A stretch of 64,000 nt of DNA from Russula earlei (lineage: Eukaryota; Basidiomycota; Agaricomycetes; Russulales; Russulaceae). The notes below the pieces were generated by a model. That model was not told the DNA's origin. It did not search any database and saw only the letters and a list, made by a program, of their open reading frames with translations. Positions 55,628 to 64,000 of this stretch are shown piece after piece. Both the position numbers and the translations under genes were made by a program. How positions within the stretch are numbered: position 1 is the first letter of the stretch; each line of letters starts with the position of its first letter. The stretch is taken from the NCBI GenBank assembly GCA_025769875.1, contig JAGFNK010000030.1, forward strand, positions 124,001 to 188,000, written 5' to 3'.

Positions 55628-56388
55628 ATGAACCACACTTTGGTAAGGGTACCGATTCTATACACACGCTTCTCCGACCTTGACCTTTTACGTAGAGTCT
55701 TCTCGTTGACGGGTACATATCCCAATGTTTCGGTAGTCGTGCGACCGAGGAGCACTTCCGTCATCTACTGAAGCGCAGCTCCATCCCCCCGTACAAGGTG
55801 TTATCCTACACAGGGATTGAAAGCCGTTTCTTTGTCGTCGACTCTACTCTCGCAGATGTCCCCGTTCGACCCTCCTCCGACGTACATCGGATACTTGACC
55901 GTAGCGCGGTTTCGATGGGCACTGTCGTACCCCAGACGATGTGGTCCCCGGTTTCTGTCGAGGACAGAAGACAACTTGTAGGAGAGGCGGAATTGCAGAT
56001 GCCCATCTTCTTTGAGGGCACAGATGGGAAACTCGGTATCCCTCTCGATGTTTGCGCCGCTGGCTGGTGCGATGCCCTCGCCAACGCGCAACGATTCGCC
56101 CCACTGGGCCAAAAGTTGGTTATAAATATCCGTATCAATGTCAGTGCGATTTCCAGTCATTTTGGCCGTTCGCTCATGGAATACGTCAAGTGGTTGGGCT
56201 ACAAGGAGTTTAGGCGCCCGGTTCAGATTCGCGATGAAACGAACCCTGTCACAATTGCAAGGTTTGCGCACCTCGTTGGGCAGTCGGTGGATACCTTTCT
56301 CAAGGTCGAGCATTCCAAGCCACGATGGGACACGCGTGGTGTACTGAGACTTGTTCATCCCCCTGTAGATCTGCCAACCGGACGTTGA
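55628..56388 (+). CDS. conserved hypothetical protein (235 aa, 2 exons)
   Basis: Exon 1 is 15 nt (55628-55642, MNHTL); intron 55643-55695 (53 bp, GTAAGG..GTAG); exon 2 55696-56388. The upstream in-frame stop and the phase-0 junction fix this start. The protein has an alternating hydrophobic/charged pattern of a globular fold (YTGIESRFFVVDSTLADVPV.., LGIPLDVCAAGWCDAL, EYVKWLGYKEFRRPVQIRDE). No signal peptide or membrane helix. I do not recognise the family or its function. It lies 250 bp upstream of PRE5 in the same direction. Confidence 0.7.
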
Positions 56389-56641
56389 CCATCCCGACTC
56401 ACGATGCGGACAATGGAGGATCGGGAAAGGAGGGATCGAGAGGAGCGACATCACGATCGTCGGCGTGGTGCAGGTCTCTGCAGGGAGTTGGATGCCCATC
56501 TTACAACTCACTCGATACATATTTTGATCTCTGCTGTAGTTAACTTATATGATGAGCCACCGACGCGTTCTTAGCCGCCCAACCTTGGACGCGCGGCCCG
56601 TAACGCTTCTGCTCTGCACGTCCACCCATCCATCTGTCTGC

Positions 56642-57818
56642 ATGGTCTGCGCCCTTTCTCGTCATCGCCACGACCCGATACTCATCGCGAGAACAGTTCC
56701 GTAACACCTACGACTCGGACAACACCGTCTTCTCACCCCAAGGCCGTCTACACCAAGTCGAGTATGCTCTCGAGGCCGTCAAGCAAGGCTCGGCAGCGGT
56801 CGGCCTGCGCTCCAAAACCCATGCCATTCTTCTAGCTCTCAAGGTACGTGCGATTCTCTGCAATCAACTCCCCACGCAGCATCTCAACCCCCTCCGTCCG
56901 TGTCCAGCGCTCGAGCGGAGAGCTGGCCTCGTACCAGCAAAAGATGTTCCGTATCGATGACCACGTCGGCGTCGCGATTGCCGGCCTCACCTCTGATGCA
57001 CGCGTACTCAGGTCCGTCACCCCGATTCTGCTCCCATGAAACCGATGAGCCCTCGGACATGGACCTGAACGACCTTCTCTCTCTCCTTCTGTGCAGCAAC
57101 TTTATGCGCCAGCAGGCCATGGCCTCCAAGATGGTCTACAATCGACCCGTCCCCGTAAATCGCCTCGTGTCCGCCATCGCAGACAGTTGCGTCCTTCTTT
57201 CTCTCCCTCTTGCCTCGCGGAAGCTGACGTGCGAGGCGTCAACCCAGAGGCGCAGGTGAACACGCAGGAATATGGGCGCCGGCCATACGGTGTTGGCTTC
57301 CTTGTCATCGGGCTGGACCACACCGGCCCACATCTATACGAGTTCTCGCCGAGTGGCACCTCCTTCGAGTACTTTGCCGTCTCGATCGGTGCCCGTAGCC
57401 AAAGCGCCAAGACCTACCTCGAGAAGCACTTTGAGTCCTTTGCAGACTGTACCGTATCTTAGCTCTTCTCCCTTTCTTGACCACGTTCACCAATCCGTGT
57501 ATGTGCCATTCGCGCGCATATATCTTTACAGGCAATCTGGAAGACCTTATCCGCCACGGGTTGCACGCGCTTCGCGAGACGTTGCAGCAGGACAAGGAAC
57601 TCACAACGAACAACACCTCAATTGGCATCCTTGGCCCGAGCGGCTCGCACGAGGCCGTTGCCACGCCCGTCGACTTTCGTATACTCGAGGGTACCCCGAT
57701 CGAGGTATACCTCCAGACGATGCAGCCAAAAGAGCCACCACCTCCTGCCCCTTCTGCTCCTGGTTCGGCTCAGCCCCCGGCCGGCGCCGACGAGGATGCA
57801 CACATGTCAGAACCGTAG
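56642..57818 (+). CDS. PRE5: 20S proteasome subunit alpha6 (PSMA1/Pre5), 276 aa
   Basis: Exons: 56642-56644 (ATG only), 56697-56843, 56908-57011, 57097-57185, 57248-57448, 57532-57818; introns 52-85 bp, all phases close. Signature sequences: [20 protein letters not shown] (the alpha-subunit gate/N-terminal helix), [60 protein letters not shown], the IADKAQ junction, [27 protein letters not shown] and [20 protein letters not shown]. The acidic/Pro-rich tail ends DEDAHMSEP. Alpha subunits form the outer rings of the 20S core, control substrate entry and are not proteolytic. Essential housekeeping gene; it converges on COX15 with 129 bp between stops. Confidence 0.96.
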
Positions 57819-57947
57819 ATATGTTGTCTTTTCTCGTAAATTGAAGCATGGATGACTCGTTGGTATATTGTGAGGGGCAAAACATGAGTTGAGATGATCT
57901 ACTTGTAAAAAGGCGCGGTGGTGGTCTCCTCTCCATGTCTGTATGGA

Positions 57948-59605
57948 TCAAACGTTGATTTTGGGCTTGTCACCCGTGGTGGTCGTCTTTCGTGCCAAAT
58001 TAGCTTTTCGCCACGCCAGCGCAGCAACACCCGGCCGGCGCAGCGCAAGGAGGATGTGAAGGGCGGCGGTGAGCAATGCAACGCTGCCCGCCTGGTGCGC
58101 CGCAGCAAGGGGCACAGGTACAAGATACAGCAACGTGGAGATGCCGAGGATGACCTGCACATTGGCCATTGCAAAAGCGGCCGCGGTCGCACGGAGCGCC
58201 AGCGGAGGCAGCACTGCACGCATGGCGGCACCTCGGCTCGAAGCGAAGAGCAGAGCCGTCGCGAGGTATGTCGCCGTCGCCAACACGCGGTGGTCGAACT
58301 GTACTGTCGTCGGATTTTCGAAGAGGTTGCGCCAGAGGCCGCTACCGCCGTCGATCGGGGAGGCGGAAGCGTAGCGAAACGAGAGGAGCTCGTTCAGCGG
58401 CGGTGCAAGGCGGCCACCCATCAGCGGGAACTCGTTGTACATGAGTCCTGCGTCGAGTCCGGCGACGAACGCGCCTAAAATCCGACAAAAAAAGATGGAC
58501 GTGGGGTGAGTGGAAGGAGAAAGGGGCACGTGCGCACGCGCGTATCTCGCGTACCGGAGAGCGCCGTGAGGAGGACGAGCCCCGAGACGACAGCGACGTG
58601 AACCCTGAAGCGCCTCACGAGCGGATTGCGCAGGACCTCTTCCCAAGTGCGGCCGTCGGCGAGCCTGCTCCAAGCGCCGTCTCGCGCGAAGCGCCAGTCC
58701 GCCCTGACGGCGAGCGCGGCGGCGAACATTCCCGCGTAGAGCACGAGCGCGGCGCCGAGGTGCGCCGCGAGGCGATATTGCGACACCCGGGGCACTGCAC
58801 CTTCCGTCGTGAAGTTCTCCGGCTCGAGCCCAGACCGTACCATGTACCACCCGAGCGCTCCCTGCGCAGCGAGCAAGCCGGCCATGCCCAGGAGCGGGCC
58901 GCGCAGTGAGCGCGCAAGGCGGCGCCGGAAGGCAAAGTAGCCGAGCGGGAGGACGAAGGCGAGGCCGACGGTACGTCCGAGGATGCGGTGGCCCCATTCC
59001 ATATAGTAGATCGACTGGAAGTCCTCGAGCGAGATGCGTGAGTTGAGCCTGAGGTTCCGCGGGGGGGATGGGGATGATGAGCGAGCGGAAGCCACGCGGT
59101 GTGTAGGAGGACAGGAGAAAGAAACGGATGAAACGCACAGGCGGAATTCGGGCGTGGCCTTGTACTTGTCGAACTCGCTGTCCCATTCCGCGCGTGAGAG
59201 CGGAGGGAGGACGCCCGTGATGGGTCGCCACTCGGTGATGCTCAGCCCGGATTCGGTGAGACGCGTGACGCCTCCGACGACGACGACTGCGATGACGAGA
59301 ACGGAGGACAGCAAGAGCCAGTTCCCTACCGCAGGGGGAGAGATCACGGGGAGCTGAGCCGCCGACATCGGCAGCCTGCTATTTGAGGAGAAGAAACGCG
59401 GGTCGAAGAGAGACTTCTGGGGCGTGGGCTCGGGCAGAATCGTTCGCCATGCGAGCTGTGAGTAGAGTCGCGTCCGCAAAATAGTAGCGAAGGCGGGCGC
59501 GCGAGTTGAGAAGAGATTGGGCGACTGAGACCATCTCCGATGATGGTTGTGGACCTGCGGCCTTGTTATTCTCATCGGAAAGAGACGCAGCATTCGAGAC
59601 GACAT
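57948..59605 (-). CDS. COX15: heme A synthase COX15, mitochondrial (495 aa, 3 exons)
   Basis: Exons on minus: 59605-59139, 59048-58555, 58474-57948; introns 90 and 80 bp, phases close. The N-terminus is rich in Arg/Ser without acids (MSSRMLRLFPMRITR..), a mitochondrial presequence. First membrane helix NWLLLSSVLVIAVVVVGGVT, then RLTESGLSITEWRPITGVLP. Conserved histidines for heme coordination appear in MEWGHRILGR, RLAAHLGAALVL, QFDHRVLATATY and AAHQAGSVALL. Also SGAFVAGLDAGLMYNEFPLMG, split by intron 2. It oxidises the C8 methyl of heme O to the formyl group of heme A in the inner membrane, for cytochrome c oxidase assembly. Divergent from the BolA3-like gene. ATG at 59605 is chosen because the only upstream in-frame start is TTG. 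Confidence 0.97.
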
Positions 59606-59730
59606 TTCTGACAGCAAACACGCTCAGGGCAGCAAAGTGAGTGAGATGGAAAGACGGCGAGCGACAACGAACACGCTCGGCATGTGGTGGCAGTGCACCA
59701 ACCCATCTCTCGTCATCAACCACCACCGTT
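59606..59730. promoter_or_regulatory. shared divergent promoter of COX15 and the BolA3-like gene
   Basis: Only 125 bp separate the two start codons. No TATA box; CA/GA-rich pyrimidine/purine tracts are present (CATCTCTCGTCATCAACCAC near the BolA start). Regulation in common is inferred from the arrangement. Confidence 0.6.
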
Positions 59731-60192
59731 ATGCTCTCGACCGTCATTCGAACCGCTACTCAATCGTTGCGTCAGGCTCGCACACGCACATATACGGCCG
59801 CCACCCGCGCCCAAGCTTCGGCACCATCTTCCAAGCTGGATGAGGGTGAACAAGCAATCCGTGATAAGCTGTCGGAACATTTTCAGCCCTCCGAGTTGCT
59901 CGTGCAGGACGTCTCTGGTGCGCCACTCAGCTTCCACATCCTCGGAAGCGGTTTTGAGCATATCTCCTCCGCTACTGGTTCCGGTCCGCATAGGGGGCTG
60001 CGGGACATTCTATGCCATTACCATTGCAAGCGCAGCGTTCAAAGGCATTCCTGTCGTAAAGCAACACCGTCTTGTAAACGAGGTCCTCAAGAAGGAAATC
60101 GAGGGTATACATGGCCTTCAGGTCCACACCGTCCTCTTCCATTCACGCGTCTATGTTGATGCCTTGAATAGCTCAAAACCGTCCCTCGATGA
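59731..60192 (+). CDS. BolA-like protein, BOLA3 type, mitochondrial (111 aa, 3 exons)
   Basis: Exons: 59731-59917, 59994-60121, 60172-60192; introns 76 and 50 bp. The last intron is inferred because it gives the usual short ending HGLQ-LKTVPR; reading through would add an atypical 30-plus residue tail. An N-terminal Arg/Ser/Thr-rich presequence (MLSTVIRTATQSLRQARTRT) precedes the BolA fold: IRDKLSEHFQPSELLVQDVSG, GGCGTFYAITIASAAFKG (with the conserved Cys of BOLA3 types), VVKQHRLVNEVLKKEI and HGLQ. The His in QHRLV is the invariant BolA ligand. BOLA3/Bol3 helps pass 4Fe-4S clusters to mitochondrial targets such as lipoate synthase, with Nfu1 or Grx5. Confidence 0.9.
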
Positions 60193-63100
60193 AAGATTAT
60201 ACGTATCGATTCTTAATGACCACCTCATTATTAAAACTGTAATAATCGACCTTACTGGCCATTCATCAAATCCGTGGTCCAATTGGGCGTGACGTGGTTC
60301 TCGTCGTGCGGCTTTGATGGCAGCAGTGTACGGAATCCAGATTCGCGGTCTCATTGCTGACGCCATCATTTGATTGGGCACGAATGCTGCGGAGATTAGG
60401 GATGCACCGTACTAGCTCCCTGGAAGATATATATTGACGGTATCCCTTCTTATATGATAAGGCATGGAGTGGCGGGGAGAATGCACGCTTAGTCAATCGA
60501 CGGTGATCTATTCTGTCCGTAGCACTGTGAGTGAACCGACTCGTCGTTTCGCATACTGTGTCTGCAGTCTTCCTCTTAGAAGAACCATTCCGCGGCGTTT
60601 GCGGGCGGTCGTTTGACAGCCGCCTGGCCTTCCAGCGGACCTTCATCCTTGTGTTGTGATCGTCAGGTTCCCCATACCATTTTCCGAATTTATTTAAAGA
60701 GTTTACCTACCGTTAATTGAATCAACTGGCAAAATCAATCAGATGGTCCATCGTTCTTAGTCGTCAAGACGATCACGAATCCCTTGCCCTTGCCCTTGTG
60801 ATGCCGCATGAGTCTGCAATGAATTCTGATGAGGTACGGATGAGCAGCGTGCTATTAACAAATTTCCTTACTTGTTTTCATGGCGCTCCGGGTGTGATGG
60901 GTCGTCCTTTTTCCCGCCGGCGCAAAGTCTTCGAATGTTCCACTTCGGTAGTTTTATATTTCCGCAAAGTTGGCACCTGTGGTCGTTGTCCCGCCGTTCC
61001 ACCTGGGGATATGGGTCTAGACATCCTCAATAGGTACGTCATTTTTGGGAGGTCTTTCACTCATATTCGTCAGGTGCTGCCCATGCAATCCCACGTCCCT
61101 TTTCTGTGGCGCGGAGAATGCCCTAAGGGTATCTGTCCCCTCCCTACTGGCCCGCCAAACTCACACAGTTATCCCCATCCAGTAATAAATCAAATGAACG
61201 TAATCGCTCGCTTATTGATTGTCGCACAAGCGTGAACCTGAGCCATTGACGCGGAAAGCTCTCCTCTGATTGGACTGGTCATCACATGTGGCCCAGATGA
61301 GTAATAACTCACCCCGGCGATCGGGGAAGACGGAGGGAGAAAAAAAACCTCCCAGGTTCGACGTACTGCAAATTACCCGGATCTGGCAGTATGGTACCGT
61401 AGTTGCTGCCTCTACGGTTCACGTCTGCAGTGGCCTGTACGACAGTCGAAGATGCGAAGCAATGCGATGCCATGGGAACCTGGCGAGACTGCATTTAATA
61501 CTAGTACAATCTCCTGCTCAACTGGAATTGCATCGCCCTGCGTAGCCCGTCCTCAGGTTGGCTATGATGTCAAAGACAAGCGACAAACAATGATCTCAAT
61601 CTCATCGACATAGTCTCTAGCTCACACTCCGCAGCTTAGTCTTCCGACCACCTATTTGTCGGGTTTTTTTCGTCTGACCATGCTATATCTCTTGCGGCGC
61701 GTGGAAGAATCATTTTTCCAGGGTCCTAGCATGCGCCTAATTGTACTAGGCTTTTTGGCATACGATGATAGACATAATTCGTTTTGCCTGTTACCCGACC
61801 CTGCCCAGAGACTACTAGCAGAGCCCCCAAACGGAATTGACACGGTATGCCTCGAATCACTTGGTCCCTCAGCGTGTCTGGCTCGGAGCGGCACCGCGCG
61901 GTGTGCTTTGTATATGTGCACTCATGCTCTGAGTCTCGCTAACCAGTAGCAGCATCCCGGCCCGGCACCAGTTTTTGTTGTTCAGTGACGTCAAGCACCG
62001 CCAGATTTCTGAACGTGAAAAACTGCGCACAGCATTGATCGACGGTGGCGCGATTGGAAGCCTGAACAGGATCCACCTTTCCGAAGCACGTTTCAAAAAT
62101 CCGTGATGAAACCCATGTCGAGAACGAACGTGACAAGTTGGCACACTGTCATGGCACGAAATCATCCTTATCGATATGACCTTGGTACGCTCTCTCCGAT
62201 GCTCCGCGTGCATGGTCTTACTAACTTTAGGTCTCCATCAATCGCATGTCTGCATCATGATTCGAACCCCGTTTGCAATTACGCCCATGGTCCTGTTCGT
62301 GCTTCTAGCTAGGCGTCTGGCCAGATGGGTCGTGCGAACGTCTTTTTGTGATTTGTAAAGGCAGGCTATCCAAACCGTCTAGTTTGAGTACACGCATAAA
62401 CAATCCAGCGTGCGCAACTTGCAGCGTGGTAGACATGATAGGCAGCCTTCATGTGACGAGGGCAATGTGTCTGTTGGTATTACAGCCATTTGCAGCGACG
62501 ATAAAGTCAATTGGATCTCAGGGTCATCGGAGATGTCAAGGACTGTACCTCTTTGTCTAGACATGATTGCACTATGGGCCTGAAGAGCCATGCTGGTCCT
62601 AGAAGCTTGGACCAATATTGCGCCGACATGTCCCACGTATCGGCTGCCCTAAGATGAGTCCTGCAGTCTTCCATAGACAACCTCCCGAATGCCGCGGCTT
62701 GTGGAGCGAGTGAGCACTGCCGTACCCTGTTCCCAGTCCCACGGGCCGGGCAAAACCCATGCGTGAAGTCAGGGCGCAGGCACGAGCATCACCCAGGGCA
62801 GAACAAGAACGTCAGGGTAGACTCGGATGGGCAACAAGGACGCTTGAAAGTATCAATGTTGGAAGCCCCAAACCTGACTTCCAAACCTCGTACGGCGGTC
62901 ACAGGCGGTGTGCTGCAAGCGCTTGGTGGGAGATGAAGCCAAACGAGCAGTCCAGCCTGAGGTGAGGAGTCCGGGCAACCCGAATAAAGACTCTGGCACG
63001 CGCACCTATCCGGCAATCTCGTCGGTATTGTACGAATACAGAACAGACACAGACGGTGCTTGACCCTACTGGTATTAGGGCGCAAGTACGGCGCGACCTC

Positions 63101-64000
63101 GGACGCTCGTCCCATCATCCCACTTTCGCCGTAACGGTAACTCAAACCTGACCGGTGGGAAACCAAGCGCGCTTCACCCCAACCCATCGCAATCGGGGTC
63201 TTCCCATCTCCGCCCTGTGCTGACTTCGGACTCGCTCGGCGACTCGCATCCACGCCACGCATCACGAAGGCACGATGGCATGGGCATGAGAGCGCACGCG
63301 TGTGCATAAAGAACACCGTGTTCTACGGAACAAGGAACCGACAACGGAGACCAATGTGATGCCCTTTGCCGGCCCCTCCTCGGCACCAAACGCAAACGTG
63401 TCGCGCAGCGTCGGGCGGATGTGGATGGGAGTAGAATCTGAGAGTGGCGAGGCTGGGGCTTGAGTTCAGGTTTGCTTGTCCCCTCGAGCCCCCCCTCCGC
63501 AAGGCAGTTCTCGTCCCGATCGTTGTTTGCGTTTTTTCGCCGGAAAGTTTGGGGATGCCCATGATGGACATGTTTTGCGCCGGCGCACGCCTGTCATCCT
63601 GGGGCTCCCGAGCTTACGTATTGTACGGAGCAAAGGGCGTACGGAGGAAAGGTGAGACGAAACGAACGACGAAGCGAAACGGAGGTCCCCTCGGGTACTA
63701 AGTAGAGTCGACAACTGGGTCAAGTTCGAGTATCCGGCTCACGCGGCCGGCGCACACTTTTCCAACAGCAGTATCCCGTTCCCATTATTTTTTCTTCTCT
63801 CCCTGACATCGCATGGGCTTATCCCGTAGAGCACATGTTTTAGGTTCCTATCTATCAGTGGTGTTCCCAGGGTAGCTTCGCTTTATCTTAGAAGATAAGA
63901 GATACCGAACTTCCTCTGACAGGATTGTTTTCGAGCCCGCTCGCGCCGATGACGCCAGTTCTCGTAGCTGCCTACCCTACTATTCGAGTCTCCCACAAGC
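60193..64000. other. no gene supported
   Basis: About 3.8 kb of CpG-normal sequence with only short frames. The longest, 62789-63316 minus (175 codons) and 60717-61235 plus (172 codons), have no recognised motif and unusual composition (Cys/Arg/Ser-rich). No tRNA, rRNA or repeat family from elsewhere in the window is recognised. A gene with very short exons could be missed. Confidence 0.45.

Noticed and set aside
58598..58909. antisense frames over COX15 (for example 103 codons plus)
   Set aside because: GC-rich third-position shadow of the COX15 coding strand.

Overview
The window reads as a filamentous basidiomycete (Agaricomycotina) chromosome. Every spliceable gene has many short introns (about 50-90 bp, one of 145 bp, GT..AG). 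There is a proteasome alpha subunit whose first exon is only the ATG, a Git3-like seven-helix receptor of the type common in mushroom-forming fungi, a spliceosomal U6 RNA, and pogo, hAT, Copia and solo-LTR relics. All homology calls are made by eye from motifs; no database search was possible.

Layout. (1) 1-4,737: a large minus-strand gene for a P/Q-rich, RGG-rich nuclear-type protein of unknown function; nothing firm lies left of it. (2) About 4,930-31,900: a transposon island with almost no host genes. It holds solo LTRs of at least seven families, most with readable 5-bp target duplications and several nested inside one another; an old minus-strand Copia polyprotein broken by LTR insertions; pogo and hAT transposase ruins; a large foldback element; and a Harbinger-type MITE with its empty site still present elsewhere in the window. 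This island is strongly CpG-depleted: I read no CpG at all from about 10,665 to 13,248. (3) 31,930-36,504: a structurally complete Copia element with two 139-bp LTRs and a GGAGG target duplication. Its enzymes are inactivated largely by CpG transitions, including the RT YVDD motif (now YVNN). (4) 38,410-41,332: Mam3/CNNM-like membrane protein (minus). (5) 44,250-46,486: family S28 serine peptidase (plus) with one frameshift, followed by U6 snRNA near 46,727. (6) 48,259-49,785: Git3-like receptor (minus). (7) 50,466-53,660: dispersed repeats, a decayed kinase-like gene, and an LTR copy that kept its CpGs. (8) 55,628-60,192: a compact conserved block holding a hypothetical protein, proteasome alpha6 (PRE5/PSMA1), COX15 (minus) and a BolA3-like gene (plus). 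The last two are divergent mitochondrial genes sharing a 125-bp promoter. (9) 60,193-64,000: no gene that I can support.

How it fits together. The window alternates CpG-rich gene blocks with transposon sediment whose age can be read from CpG loss: old solo LTRs have almost none, while the Copia element at 31.9 kb and solo LTR-G at 9.66 kb still have many. The most unusual pattern is structural. Seven LTR families, most unrelated in sequence, each carry a 7-10 bp inverted repeat (hairpin) placed about 20-40 bp downstream of a TATA-like box, that is, around the expected 5' end of the element RNA.
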